DNA of 64,000 nucleotides from Streptomyces dengpaensis (GTDB taxonomy: Bacteria; Actinomycetota; Actinomycetes; Streptomycetales; Streptomycetaceae). A program made the position numbers and the translations under genes. How positions within the stretch are numbered: the stretch's first letter is position 1; each line of letters opens with the position of its first letter. This document shows positions 36,089 to 44,640 of the stretch, piece by piece. The notes beneath the pieces were generated by a model. The model saw only the letters and a program-made list of their open reading frames with translations. It did no database searches and had not been told where the DNA came from. Location of the stretch: positions 1,984,001 through 2,048,000 of the forward strand of contig NZ_CP026652.1 in NCBI RefSeq assembly GCF_002946835.1, written 5' to 3'.

Positions 36089-37240
36089 GTGTCGCCCTCC
36101 TCCACCGCCTCCGGGTTCGACCCGATAGCCGAAGCGGCCCCGCTGTCCCTGTGCGCCCGCGTGCCGCACGTCCCCGCCGACCGGCTCGTGGCCGAGATGG
36201 TGCCGCCGCCGCGCTTCGACTCGGTCCGCTTCGCCACGTACATCCCGGATCCGCAGCAGCCCAGCCAGACCGAGGCCGTACGGATCCTCGAAGGCTTCGC
36301 CGGCGGTCTGGGCGGGGCGCACGCGGTCGGCGGCGGAAAAAAGAGGGCGCGAAGCGCTTCCTTGGAAGGGCGGTGGTGGGAGACGGGCGGGCGCCGGCTG
36401 TTCGGCTTCGGCAAGGCCCCGAAGACCCCCGCCGGCCCCCGGGGCGTCTACCTCGACGGTGGCTACGGCGTCGGCAAGACCCACCTGCTGGCCTCCCTGT
36501 GGCACGCGACCCCGGCCGAGCCCGCGCTCAAGGCGTTCGGCACCTTCGTGGAGCTGACGAACCTGGTCGGCGCGCTCGGCTTCCAGAAGACCGTGCATAC
36601 GCTGTCCGACCACCGGCTGCTGTGCATCGACGAGTTCGAACTGGACGACCCGGGCGACACCGTCCTCGTCTCCACCCTGCTCGGCAAGCTGGTCGACGCG
36701 GGCGTCGCGCTCGCCGCCACCTCGAACACGCTGCCGGGCAAGCTCGGCGAGGGCCGGTTCGCGGCGGCCGACTTCCTGCGCGAGATCCAGGGACTGTCCG
36801 CGCACTTCCGGCCCCTGCGCATCGACGGCGAGGACTACCGCCACCGCGGGCTGCCCGAGGCCCCGGCGCCGTTCTCCGACGAGCAGGTCACGAAGGCGGC
36901 GTACGCCACCAGCGGCGCGTCCCTCGATGACTTCCCGCATCTGCTCGACCATCTGGCGCGTGTCCACCCCAGCCGGTACGGCGCCATGACGGACGGCGTC
37001 AGGGCCGTCTGCCTCACCGATGTCCGGCCGGTCCCGGACCAGTCGACGGCGCTGCGGCTCGTCGTGCTCGCCGACCGCCTGTACGACCGCGAGGTACCGG
37101 TCCTCGCCTCCGGACTGCCCTTCGACCAGCTCTTCAGCGAGGAGATGCTGAAGGGCGGTTACCGCAAGAAGTACTTCCGCGCGATATCCCGGCTCACGGC
37201 GCTGGCGCGGGACGCCAAGGGACTCGTCGAGCCCGCCTGA
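36089..37240 (+). CDS. zapE: Cell division protein ZapE (AFG1-like ATPase)
   Basis: 383 residues from GTG 36089; GGGGA lies just upstream and a TAGAGT -10-like box ends 8 bases before the start, so the leader is very short. The AFG1/ZapE core: Walker A YLDGGYGVGKTHLLASLWH (~128-146), Walker B LLCIDEFELDDPGD (~180) and sensor region LAATSNTLPGKLGEGRFAAADF. In proteobacteria ZapE acts on FtsZ at the divisome; the mitochondrial relative handles respiratory proteins. In Streptomyces its role is unproven. A 15-residue insertion with KKRARSASLEGRWWETGG lies before the P-loop. Downstream begins the decayed carbonic anhydrase. Confidence 0.9.
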   Translation: MSPSSTASGFDPIAEAAPLSLCARVPHVPADRLVAEMVPPPRFDSVRFATYIPDPQQPSQTEAVRILEGFAGGLGGAHAVGGGKKRARSASLEGRWWETGGRRLFGFGKAPKTPAGPRGVYLDGGYGVGKTHLLASLWHATPAEPALKAFGTFVELTNLVGALGFQKTVHTLSDHRLLCIDEFELDDPGDTVLVSTLLGKLVDAGVALAATSNTLPGKLGEGRFAAADFLREIQGLSAHFRPLRIDGEDYRHRGLPEAPAPFSDEQVTKAAYATSGASLDDFPHLLDHLARVHPSRYGAMTDGVRAVCLTDVRPVPDQSTALRLVVLADRLYDREVPVLASGLPFDQLFSEEMLKGGYRKKYFRAISRLTALARDAKGLVEPA

Positions 37241-37254
37241 CCCCTCACCCCTCC

Positions 37255-37847
37255 CTGGTCAAGGGCCAGAACAAGCCATCGCCTGAGGAGTTCGCCAAAC
37301 TGGCCGAAGGCCAGTCTCCGCAGGTCCCGGGGGTCTGGCGGTATCCCCCAGAAAAACACAGCATCACCTGCTCCGATTCCCGGGTCGTCCCGGCCCTGAT
37401 CACCGGCGCCCGCCCGGGCGAGCTCTTCGAGCTGCGCACCGCGGGCAGTATCGTTCCCCCGTACGCCTCCGAGCACCCCACCAGCGAGGCGGCCACCATC
37501 GAGTACGCCGTCGACGTGCTCGGCGTCTCCGAGATCGTGGTCTGCGGCCACTCGCACTGCGGCGCCGTGGGCGCGATGGTGCGCGGCGAGGACCTGACCG
37601 CCGTACCGGCCGTACGCGACTGGCTCGCGCAGGCCGAACCCCCGTCCGACACACCGGACGACGACCCCGCCGTCGCCTCCGCCGTACAGAACCACGTGCT
37701 CGCGCAGTTGCTCAGGCTTCGTGAATACCCGTGTGTGCAGCGAGCCCTGACGGCAGGTCAACTGCGCCTGCACGTCTGGTACTACGAGGTCCACACGGTG
37801 CCGTACGCGCGCACCGGCCGGAAACCGACTCCTTCGAAGCGCTGTGA
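37255..37847 (+). pseudogene. Beta-class carbonic anhydrase, decayed
   Basis: The frame reads EEFAKLAEGQSPQV, then ITCSDSRVVPALITGARPGE, HSHCGAVGAMV and LHVWYYEVHT, so the zinc ligands (CSDSR, HSHC) remain. Three defects are visible. No ATG, GTG or TTG is available in frame between the zapE stop and 37516; only CTG 37255 could open it. About 36 bases encoding PGVWRYPPEKHS replace the two residues normally between QV and ITC. Near 37797 one G is missing: adding it gives HTGAVRAHRPETDSFEAL and a stop at 37845-37847, the normal C terminus, whereas the actual frame runs on out of phase. Beta carbonic anhydrases pair with SulP bicarbonate transporters, as next door. Sequencing error is possible for the last defect only. 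Confidence 0.8.
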
Positions 37848-38635
37848 GCCGGGCGATGAGACTCTCCGCCACGAAACTCTCCACAACGAAACTCTCCGCA
37901 ATGAAACTCCCTTACGCTCGGCAGGACTTCGCGGCGTCGATCGTCCTGTTCCTCGTCGCCCTACCGCTGTGCGTGGGCGTCGCGGTCGCCTCCGATGTAC
38001 CGGCCGAACTCGGCCTGGTCACCGGCATCGTGGGCGGTATCGTCACCGGGCTGATGCGCGGCAGCAGCCTGCAGGTGTCGGGACCGGCCGCCGGGCTGAC
38101 CGTGCTGGTCTTCGAGGCCGTACGGGAGTTCGGGCTTGCCGTCCTCGGAGTCATCGTGCTCGCCACGGGTCTGCTCCAGCTCCTCATGGGCGCCCTGAAG
38201 CTGGGGCGCTACTTCCGCGCGATATCCGTGGCCGTCGTCGAGGGCATGCTGGCCGGGATCGGGCTCGTGCTGATCGCGGGCCAGCTCTACGCGATGGCGG
38301 GCCTCGAGGCACCGGCGTCCGGACTCGACAAGCTCGCCGGGCTGCCTCAGGCGCTCGTCGACGCGGCGGGAAGCACCGAGGCCCTGGCATCGCTGGGGCT
38401 CGGCGCGGGCACCGTCGCCGTGCTCGTCCTGTGGCAGCGGCTGCCGCGGCGCCTGCGTGCGGTGCCGGCGGCGCTCGCCGCGGTCGGCGACGGGGAGCCC
38501 CGCCGCCCACCCGTCGAACTGGACCTCTCCGGCCTGCACCACCTGGACCACGTGTGCCGGAGTGCGCTGGAGAACTGGTCGGCGCGGCACCGTGCGACCG
38601 GGATCGAGCCGGTGAAGGTCACCTCGGGGTCGTAA
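37844..38635 (+). pseudogene. SulP-family anion transporter with a large internal deletion
   Basis: 263 residues where SulP proteins have ~500. The first ~210 residues are the start of a normal SulP membrane domain (FAASIVLFLVALPLCVGVAV, SGPAAGLTVLVFEAV, LLQLLMGALKLGRYFRAI, EGMLAGIGLVLIAGQLYAM). At LRAVPAALAAVGDGEPRRPP it jumps to VELDLSGLHHLDHVCRSALE, the tail normally at the far C terminus after the STAS domain. About half the transport domain is missing, though the frame is kept. GTG 37844 overlaps the ancestral carbonic anhydrase stop (GTGA); a more family-like start is ATG 37901 (KLPYARQDF). A 15-bp unit repeated three times (37857-37901) encodes the odd KLSATKLST-type N terminus. Confidence 0.8.
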
Positions 38636-38648
38636 CCCGCCGAGACCC

Positions 38649-38687
38649 GTAGGGGCTGGGCCTGCCGTGCGGTAGGCCCAGCCCTAC
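38649..38687 (+). terminator. Terminator hairpin after the SulP remnant
   Basis: GTAGGGGCTGGGCCT at 38649-38663 pairs with AGGCCCAGCCCTAC at 38674-38687 around a 10-base loop; one bulged G. It lies 14 bp after the SulP remnant stop and 51 bp before the slipin gene. Confidence 0.75.
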
Positions 38688-38737
38688 GACGTAAAGTGGA
38701 CATACAAGTCATACTGGACGGCTCGAAGGGAGTCGTC

Positions 38738-39685
38738 ATGGTCGAGGAACTTGTCGTCGCGGCGGTAGGGGTCGGTTCGGCCGGTCTGGTCTACCTGTCG
38801 GCGGCGGCCCGGGTCGTCAAGCAGTACGAACGCGGTGTGGTCTTCCGGCTGGGGCGTCTGCTCGGTGACGTGCGGCCGCCGGGATTCACCATGATCCTCC
38901 CCGTCATCGACCGGATGAACAAAGTCAACATGCAGATCGTGACGATGCCGGTGCCCGCCCAGGAGGGCATCACCCGGGACAACGTCACGGTCCGGGTCGA
39001 CGCGGTCGTCTACTTCAAGGTGGTCAACGCGGCCGACGCGGTCATTCAGGTCGAGGACTACCGTTTCGCGGTCTCGCAGATGGCGCAGACGTCCTTGCGC
39101 TCGATCATCGGCAAGAGCGATCTCGACGATCTGTTGTCCAACCGCGAGAAGCTCAACCAGGGCCTGGAGCTGATGATCGACAGCCCGGCGATCGGCTGGG
39201 GTGTGCAGATCGACCGCGTCGAGATCAAGGACGTGTCGCTGCCGGAGACGATGAAGCGGTCGATGGCCCGGCAGGCCGAGGCCGACCGGGAGCGGCGGGC
39301 CCGGGTGATCAACGCGGACGCGGAACTGCAGGCGTCGAAGAAGCTCGCGCAAGCCGCAGGTGTCATGTCCCAGCAGCCCGCCGCGCTGCAACTGCGACTG
39401 CTGCAGACGGTGGTGGCGGTCGCGGCCGAGAAGAACTCCACGCTCGTCCTGCCCTTCCCTGTGGAGCTGCTGCGGTTCCTGGAGCGGGCACAGGCCGGGC
39501 AAGCGCCGCCTGCGGCGACCGAGCCGTCGACACCCCCGCGACCCGATGGACATGTCCCGCTCGACGAGCCCGATGGACACATCCCGCTCGACGAGCGCGA
39601 GCCCGACGAGCCCCATGAGCACATCCCGCTCGACGAACTCGACGAACTCGACGAGCCCGATGAGCCCGACGAGCCCGGCAAGTGA
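38738..39685 (+). CDS. Slipin (stomatin/SPFH band 7 membrane scaffold) with acidic repeat tail
   Basis: 315 residues from ATG 38738, preceded by AGGGAG. One N-terminal membrane helix (VVAAVGVGSAGLVYLSAAA), then an SPFH domain (~28-190) with YERGVVFRLGRLLGDVRPPG, TRDNVTVRVDAVVYFKV and ALQTSLRS-type segments, then a coiled-coil Ala/Glu/Arg-rich region ending LQTVVAVAAEKNSTLVLPFP. These proteins oligomerise at the inner membrane and scaffold microdomains. The last ~50 residues are unusual: repeats of the type DGHVPLDEP, DGHIPLDER, HEHIPLDEL and then DELDEPDEPDEP. No NfeD-type partner or protease gene adjoins. Terminator hairpins bound the gene on both sides. Confidence 0.9.
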   Translation: MVEELVVAAVGVGSAGLVYLSAAARVVKQYERGVVFRLGRLLGDVRPPGFTMILPVIDRMNKVNMQIVTMPVPAQEGITRDNVTVRVDAVVYFKVVNAADAVIQVEDYRFAVSQMAQTSLRSIIGKSDLDDLLSNREKLNQGLELMIDSPAIGWGVQIDRVEIKDVSLPETMKRSMARQAEADRERRARVINADAELQASKKLAQAAGVMSQQPAALQLRLLQTVVAVAAEKNSTLVLPFPVELLRFLERAQAGQAPPAATEPSTPPRPDGHVPLDEPDGHIPLDEREPDEPHEHIPLDELDELDEPDEPDEPGK

Positions 39686-39749
39686 CGCGCAGGGTTCCGG
39701 CCCGGCATACATGCCCCGACATACGTGCAGGGTTCCGGCCCGACATGAC

Positions 39750-39787
39750 AGGTGGCCCCGCGCAGCTGTCGCTGCGCGGGGCCACCT
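39750..39787. terminator. Strong bidirectional terminator between slipin and glycine-rich gene
   Basis: A perfect 17-bp stem (AGGTGGCCCCGCGCAGC at 39750-39766 with its complement at 39771-39787) closes a TGTC tetraloop. It lies between convergent stop codons and can serve both. Just before it GCAGGGTTCCGGCCCG occurs twice (about 39688 and 39728). Confidence 0.85.
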
Positions 39788-39839
39788 GCGAAGGCTCAAC
39801 CGGCTGTAACGAGCCGATGCGCGGTCATTGGTTCAGGCA

Positions 39840-40319
39840 TCAGTGGCCGCCGCCACCGCCACCGCCACCGTTACCGCCGCCACCGCCGCCGTTGCCGCCG
39901 CCACCGCCGTGACCGCCGCCACCGTTGCCGCCGCCACCGCCGTGACCGCCGCCACCGTTGCCGCCGCCACCGCCGTGACCGCCGCCACCGTTACCGCCAC
40001 CGTCGCCGTGACCGCCACCGCCGTGGCCATTGCCATTGCCATTGCCATGACCATTGCCACCGCGGCCGTTGTCGTGGTCACCGCGCCCGTTGTCGTGGTC
40101 ACCGCGGTCGTTGTCGTAGCCGTTGCCGTGGTGACCGTGGCCGTAGCCGCAGTAGCCCCAGTCGTATCCGCCCCAGCGACCGTCGCAGTAGTCGCGATCG
40201 GATCGATGCGAGTCGTATGAGTTGGCGGCGCTGGCTATGCCGGCTCCGCCGAAGGCCAGAGCCAGAGCAGCGAAGAGGCTGCCGACCAGCCTGAGGATCC
40301 TGGATGTCGTTGCCCGCAT
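39840..40319 (-). CDS. Secreted glycine/asparagine/histidine-rich low-complexity protein
   Basis: 159 residues. A clear signal peptide (LRLVGSLFAALALAFGGAGI, cleavage near ASAANS) is followed by a short YDSHRSDRDYCDGRWGGYDW segment with a Cys pair (DYC, GYC), then HGHHGNGYDNDRGDHDNGRG repeats, and finally ~70 residues of GGGG, GN and GH repeats. Codon-level repeats of about 21-24 bp (GGNGGGGHG-type units) underlie this. Such secreted flexible proteins may be wall or matrix components, possibly metal-binding through His and Asp, but no family is recognised. The signal peptide decides the frame, since other frames through the repeat also stay open. It converges on slipin. Confidence 0.75.
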   Translation of the reverse strand: MRATTSRILRLVGSLFAALALAFGGAGIASAANSYDSHRSDRDYCDGRWGGYDWGYCGYGHGHHGNGYDNDRGDHDNGRGDHDNGRGGNGHGNGNGNGHGGGGHGDGGGNGGGGHGGGGGNGGGGHGGGGGNGGGGHGGGGGNGGGGGGNGGGGGGGGH

Positions 40320-40932
40320 GATGCTTTCCCTTTCCCGGGGGCGTCGACGGGGCCGGACCCCGTATCGCGTTCATGAGCCCGTAGGGCATTCATGAGGGGG
40401 GTCCGGTACATCGGCCTTGAAGGTGACGGGAGCTTCCGTCTGTCGACTCACGCGCTGACTGCGCGGCATCGGGCCCACCCGGGCTGCCGATATTCGCACG
40501 GCACACCCCGCGGCGGGATTCCGCCCGTCGGGACTGTCAACGACCGGGCGGTCGTCGCTCGGAATGTTGAGATGTTCGTCTCTCACCAGGCAAAAGACGG
40601 AGATTTCGTTCAATCCGTACCTAACCTAGACATATGCACACACAGAAGTCAAGTGCTCCACATGCGTCATAAACGCCCCAGATGAGCCCGGGTGCCGCAC
40701 ACAACTCCCGTCCACCGGTGAGGACTTGACACCCGTCGACAGCTGCCGCGAACTCCCCCTCCACCTCTCGGAGTTGGGCACCACGCACACACCGGTCGAA
40801 TGGGTGTGCACCACTCGTCCGCGCACACCGCAGCAGGTCAGCCAGCTCCAGGCGGGTGAGATCGGGGCCGTATCCGCCCGGCATGCGCCCATAAGGGTCG
40901 GATCATCTGATTTATCTGCATATCGTCATCAG
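40320..40932. other. 613-bp divergent intergenic region without a convincing gene
   Basis: It lies between the divergent glycine-rich and deacetylase genes and should hold both promoters. Seen: an inverted repeat (GGCCGGACCCC near 40350 with GGGGTCCGG near 40400) enclosing TTCATGAG twice, an AT-richer stretch around 40600-40670, and a short frame at 40633 (MHTQKSSAPHAS). A forward frame from 40726 is open into the deacetylase and encodes SCRELPLHLSELGTTHTPVE-like sequence that I do not recognise; it may be untranslated leader. Confidence 0.5.
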
Positions 40933-41787
40933 GTGATCACTCCTGTACGACGATTCATCGCGACCTGCGCCCTTGCCACCCTGGGGGCCGCCCTCGCCGC
41001 CTGCGGTGCACCCGGCACCCCGCGCGCCGCCCGCCCGGCGCATCCCGCCTCGTCCAGTGCCACGCCGTCCCACCCCCCGACGCTCGCACCCGGTCCCGCC
41101 GGACTGACCCCCGTCTTCAAGAACGGTCCGCGGACTCCGGACAAGGTGGTCGCGCTGACGTTCGACGCGGACATGACCGCGGATCAGGGGGAGCGGGCGG
41201 CCGATGGGGAGCACTTCGACAATCCGCGACTGATCGCCACGCTGCGCGAGTTCAAGGTGCCCGCGACCGTGTTCATGACAGGGCGGTGGGTCGACGAGTA
41301 TCCGCGGCAGGCCAGGGACATCGGGCGGGACCCGCTGTTCGAGGTCGCCAACCACTCGTACAGCCACTACGCCTTCACGGACGACTGCTACGGGCTGCCG
41401 ACCCTGCCCGAGGACAAGATGCAGGCGGACGTGGAGCGGGCGTACGCCTCCTTCAAGAAGGCGGGCCTGCCCCATGCCATGCCGTACTTCCGCTTCCCCG
41501 GTGGGTGTTACGACCAGCGGGCGCTGCGCATGCTGAGCGGGGTCGGGGTGACCGCCGTGCAGTGGGACGTGGTGAGCGGGGACGCGTTCGCGACGGATTC
41601 CGATGCTGTGGCGCGGCAGGTCATCGAGGGCGTGCGGCCGGGGTCCGTCGTCGTGATGCACTGCACGCGGAGCGCGGCCCCGGCGACCGAGCCGGCGCTG
41701 CTGACGATCGTTCCCGAGCTGCGCGAACAGGGGTACCGGTTCGTGAAGGTGTCCGAACTGATCGGGGCAGCCGCCGGCCGGCGGTGA
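40933..41787 (+). CDS. Polysaccharide deacetylase (CE4/NodB) lipoprotein
   Basis: 284 residues from GTG 40933, chosen because it starts directly with a lipoprotein signal (PVRRFIATCALATLGAALAAC) whose lipobox LAAC places lipidated Cys at about residue 24. The NodB domain has TFDADMT (metal Asp motif 1), NHSYSHY (metal histidines), YFRFPGGC (motif 3), WDVVSGD (motif 4) and VVMHCT (motif 5). It should remove N-acetyl groups from a wall or exopolysaccharide GlcNAc at the outer face of the membrane. After the Cys comes a Pro/Ala/Ser-rich tether. The last codons and stop are in a tandem repeat. An upstream extension in frame is open but lacks a reason to be translated. Confidence 0.9.
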   Translation: MITPVRRFIATCALATLGAALAACGAPGTPRAARPAHPASSSATPSHPPTLAPGPAGLTPVFKNGPRTPDKVVALTFDADMTADQGERAADGEHFDNPRLIATLREFKVPATVFMTGRWVDEYPRQARDIGRDPLFEVANHSYSHYAFTDDCYGLPTLPEDKMQADVERAYASFKKAGLPHAMPYFRFPGGCYDQRALRMLSGVGVTAVQWDVVSGDAFATDSDAVARQVIEGVRPGSVVVMHCTRSAAPATEPALLTIVPELREQGYRFVKVSELIGAAAGRR

Positions 41788-41853
41788 GCCTCGTACGCCG
41801 ACGGTGAGCCTCGTACGCCCACCGAGCCTCGTACGCCCACCGAGCCTCGTACC
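41782..41853 (+). repeat. Tandem repeat spanning the deacetylase stop codon
   Basis: Units of 18-20 bp (CGGTGAGCCTCGTACGCCSA) start at 41782, 41802, 41822 and 41840. The first holds the final Arg codon and TGA stop of the deacetylase; the second repeats the same CGGTGAG, the later ones have CCGAG. The final unit leads straight into the TACCCT box of the next gene. Confidence 0.85.
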
Positions 41854-41855
41854 CT
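41850..41855 (+). promoter_or_regulatory. -10 box for a probable leaderless transcript of the small zinc-ribbon gene
   Basis: TACCCT lies 6 bases before ATG 41862, so transcription would start at or next to the start codon. A GGAGG lies only one base before the ATG, too close for normal Shine-Dalgarno use, which favours the leaderless reading. Confidence 0.45.
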
Positions 41856-41861
41856 GGAGGT

Positions 41862-42038
41862 ATGAGCGACGACTACTGCACGATCGACGCGACCAGGCCG
41901 CCCCGGGCTGACGGGCCACCGTACGCCGAGTGCGTGCTGTGCCGGGAGCCCACCGAGTACCCGGAGTCGTACAAGGGGATCACGCTGTGCCCGGTCTGCG
42001 AGTGGCAGGAGGCTGAGCGCACCGCCTGCTCGGGCTGA
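41862..42038 (+). CDS. Small zinc-ribbon-like protein
   Basis: 58 residues: MSDDYCTIDATRPPRADGPP, then YAECVLCREPTEYPESYKG, then ITLCPVCEWQEAERTACSG. Two CxxC knuckles (CVLC and CPVC), spaced by 18 residues, plus isolated Cys near each end, suggest a zinc ribbon. Codon use and third-position GC fit a real gene. No function is recognised. It lies between the deacetylase and a PTH2-family gene, and 1.1 kb before a DUF692 (MNIO) enzyme; since MNIO enzymes modify Cys in small proteins it could in principle be a substrate, but the gap and the lack of a signal or leader argue against a firm link. Confidence 0.65.
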   Translation: MSDDYCTIDATRPPRADGPPYAECVLCREPTEYPESYKGITLCPVCEWQEAERTACSG

Positions 42039-42199
42039 GCGGCACGCGGCCCTTCGGGCTGCTCCGGCTCGGCTCGGCGGGCGGGGTCCGGGCGACGGCG
42101 GCCTTCTGGCTGCTGCCCTCGGAACGGGCGCCCGCGGAAGACCGGACCGGGCGGGCGCTCGCCGGAGGAACGGATCTTCCGCCTGGCAGACTGGGGTGC

Positions 42200-42919
42200 G
42201 TGAGCAGCGACCCGACCCCCGCCGACGACAGCCCTTTCCGTTCCGAGCGCACCGAGCGCGACGAAGCACCACAGTTCGTGCTGCCTCTGGTCGCACGCAT
42301 CGAGAGGGCCGCTCCCCCGGCGCGTACCGACGCGCTGGAGACCGCGGCCCGCGCTGTGCTGAGCATCCTCGGCGACGAGCGGTCCCTCGGGGACGGTGAA
42401 TGGGCGCAGGCGATGCGGGACTGGCAGGACGCGCGGATCCGCAAGGTCGTCCGGCGGGCGCGCGGCGCCGAGTGGCGGCGGGCCGAGGCGCTGCCCGGCA
42501 TCACGGTGACCGGGAAGTCCGCCGAGGTGCGCGTCTTCCCGCCGGTCCCGTTGGACGGCTGGCCCAAGGACCTGGCCCGGCTCCAGGTCTCCGGCACGGA
42601 CCTGGAGGACCCGGAGCCGCCGGTGGACGCCGATCTCTCCGCTCCCGTCCTGTGGCTCAACCCCGACCTCGGCATGTCGGCCGGCAAGACCATGGCGCAG
42701 GCGGGCCACGGCGCCCAGCTGGCCTGGTGGGAGCTGTCCGACGAGGAGCGCGCGGCCTGGCGCGACAGCGGATTCGCGCTCACCGTGCGCACCGCCGACC
42801 CGGCCCGCTGGCGTGAACTCACCGCTTCCGGGCTGCCGCTGGTGCGCGACGCGGGCTTCACGGAGATCGCGCCGGGGTCGTGCACGGTGGTGGCGGATCA
42901 CCCGGCGCTGCGTTCCTGA
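42200..42919 (+). CDS. Peptidyl-tRNA hydrolase 2 (PTH2)-family protein
   Basis: 239 residues from GTG 42200. The C-terminal ~110 residues are a PTH2 domain: LWLNPDLGMSAGKTMAQAGH, then GAQLAWWELSDEERAAW, then LVRDAGFTEIAPGSCTVVA. The GK and AQ.GHA residues of the archaeal/eukaryotic Pth2 active site are kept. The N-terminal ~110 residues are helical and charged, with no recognised domain. Bacteria normally use the unrelated Pth1, so this is an additional enzyme or a divergent member with another role. A CAGACT -10-like box lies about 8 bases before the start. It precedes the MNIO gene by ~220 bp in the same direction. Confidence 0.8.
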   Translation: MSSDPTPADDSPFRSERTERDEAPQFVLPLVARIERAAPPARTDALETAARAVLSILGDERSLGDGEWAQAMRDWQDARIRKVVRRARGAEWRRAEALPGITVTGKSAEVRVFPPVPLDGWPKDLARLQVSGTDLEDPEPPVDADLSAPVLWLNPDLGMSAGKTMAQAGHGAQLAWWELSDEERAAWRDSGFALTVRTADPARWRELTASGLPLVRDAGFTEIAPGSCTVVADHPALRS

Positions 42920-43140
42920 CCGGCCGCGTCACGCTTCGCACGCGGGGCCCGCGGGCCCGGACAACGTGCTGAAGCAACGCTGCCGCCCCGAACCTCAAAT
43001 ATTGCTCTGAACGTCCCCTCCGATGGGTTCGGCGCCGGGCCCGGGGGCCATGACTCCGTCACACCGGAACACAGGTCCGTCGTAAGGAGACGACACACAG
43101 GGTCTGGTCGAGGTTCGTGACGGACGACGGAGGAGGGGCC

Positions 43141-44640
43141 ATGAGGCGGCTGAGGCGGCTGGGGACGGGAATCGGGTGGCGGCCGGAGATAGCCGAGGCC
43201 GTGGAACGCATGCCCGGCATCGACTGGGTCGAGGCCGTGGCCGAGAACGTATGCTCCGGGCATGTCCCCGAGTCGCTGCTGCGGCTGCGTGAGCGTGGGG
43301 TCACCGTGGTGCCGCACGGGGTCTCACTGGGCCTCGGCGGCGCGGACCGGCCCGACGAGGCGCGGCTCACCGCGCTCGCCGAGCGCGCGGAGGCGCTGGG
43401 CTCGCCGCTCGTCACCGAGCACATCGCGTTCGTACGGGCGGGCGGGCCGTTGACCGCGTCGCCGCTGCTGGAGGCCGGGCACCTGCTGCCGGTCCCCCGT
43501 ACCCGGGACGCCCTCGACGTCCTGTGCGAGAACGTGCGTATCGCGCAGGACGCCCTGCCCGTCCCCCTCTCGGTGGAGAACATCGCCGCACTGATCTCCT
43601 GGCCCGGTGAGGAGATGACGGAGGGCCAGTTCCTCTACGACCTGGCCGACCGCACCGGCGTACGCCTCCTCATCGACGTCGCCAACCTCCACACGAACCA
43701 CGTCAACCGGGGCGAGGACCCCGCCAAGGCCCTCGACGAACTCCCCCTCGAAGCCATCGCCTACGTCCACGTCGCCGGCGGCTTCGAACGCGACGGCGTC
43801 TGGCACGACAGCCACGCCCACCCCGTCCCCCAGCCCGTCCTCGACATCCTCGCCGACCTCGCCTCCCGAGTGACCCCACCGGGGGTCCTCCTCGAGCGCG
43901 ACGAGAACTTCCCCGAACCGGGGGAGCTGGAGCGGGAGTTGGGGGCGATTCGGGGGGTACTGGAGGCGGCGGGGGCGTCCGGAGAGGGCTCGCGGACGGC
44001 GTACGGGCGGCCCTCGGCGGCGCCCGCGAGCGCCGCGGCCATGGCGCGGCAGGTCGGCGCGCACGCCCCGGCCGGGACACCCGCAACCGGCGCGCAGACC
44101 GCGCACACTCCGGGACGCGCACCTGAGGCCACCGGCAAAGCCGCGCCGCTCACCGAGACCGCCGCCGAGCACGCAGCCGGAACCGCCGCGACCACCCTCG
44201 CCCACGCCCCCGCTCCCGCCCGCCAGCGCCTCGCCCTCGCCCAAGCCGCCCTGCTGTCCGCGCTCGTCGCGGGGACCCCCGTGCCCGAGGGGTTCGACCG
44301 GGTGCGGCTCGGGGTGCAGGCGCGGGCGCTTGCCGCCAAGCGGGCGGATGTCGTGGCTAAGGTGGCCCCGGAGTTGCCGGAGATCCTGGCGGACGGGTAC
44401 AGGCCGGCGTTTCTCGCGTATGCGCAGGGGCATCCGATGACCGGCGGCTATCGGCGCGACGCCCTCGACTTCGCCGAGCACCTGCTCCTCGCGGGTCGCC
44501 CCGAGGACGCGGAGACCCGGCGCCGGCTGCGCGGCTGGTGGCGGGAGCGCTCGGGCCCGGCCCCGCTGTCGCAGCGCCCCACGGCCCGTCTGGCCCGCGC
44601 CACCCGCCGCGCCACCAGCCGGGTGCTGCTGCGCCGCTGA
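43141..44640 (+). CDS. MNIO (DUF692) multinuclear non-heme iron oxidase-like enzyme with C-terminal extension
   Basis: 499 residues; ATG 43141 follows GGAGGAGGGG, which decides the start over GTG 43117. Residues ~1-280 are the DUF692 TIM barrel with metal ligands in [71 protein letters not shown] and [11 protein letters not shown] ~100-residue Ala/Pro/Thr linker leads to a C-terminal helical domain ([34 protein letters not shown]). MNIO enzymes oxidise Cys or the backbone of ribosomally made peptides, using a partner recognition protein. No standard precursor is adjacent, but a TIGR04222 membrane protein gene follows, as I recall in other streptomycetes. Confidence 0.85.
   Translation: MRRLRRLGTGIGWRPEIAEAVERMPGIDWVEAVAENVCSGHVPESLLRLRERGVTVVPHGVSLGLGGADRPDEARLTALAERAEALGSPLVTEHIAFVRAGGPLTASPLLEAGHLLPVPRTRDALDVLCENVRIAQDALPVPLSVENIAALISWPGEEMTEGQFLYDLADRTGVRLLIDVANLHTNHVNRGEDPAKALDELPLEAIAYVHVAGGFERDGVWHDSHAHPVPQPVLDILADLASRVTPPGVLLERDENFPEPGELERELGAIRGVLEAAGASGEGSRTAYGRPSAAPASAAAMARQVGAHAPAGTPATGAQTAHTPGRAPEATGKAAPLTETAAEHAAGTAATTLAHAPAPARQRLALAQAALLSALVAGTPVPEGFDRVRLGVQARALAAKRADVVAKVAPELPEILADGYRPAFLAYAQGHPMTGGYRRDALDFAEHLLLAGRPEDAETRRRLRGWWRERSGPAPLSQRPTARLARATRRATSRVLLRR

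Noticed and set aside
37516..38652. A 378-codon frame running from the carbonic anhydrase into the SulP region
   Set aside because: It leaves the carbonic anhydrase frame at the one-base deletion and then reads the SulP DNA out of phase as an Arg/Gly-rich shadow. Recorded as two pseudogenes instead.
39840..40080. CRISPR-like regular repeats
   Set aside because: The period follows codon repeats of the Gly-rich protein with no unique spacers and no cas genes.
39828..40220. Ala/Thr/Val-repeat frames overlapping the glycine-rich gene
   Set aside because: They are other frames of the same codon repeat. Only the minus-strand Gly-rich frame has a start codon followed by a signal peptide.
40621..40884. 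A Cys-containing 87-codon minus-strand frame in the intergenic region
   Set aside because: No ribosome site, no recognisable family, and it is overlapped by an equally open + strand frame. Left as intergenic.
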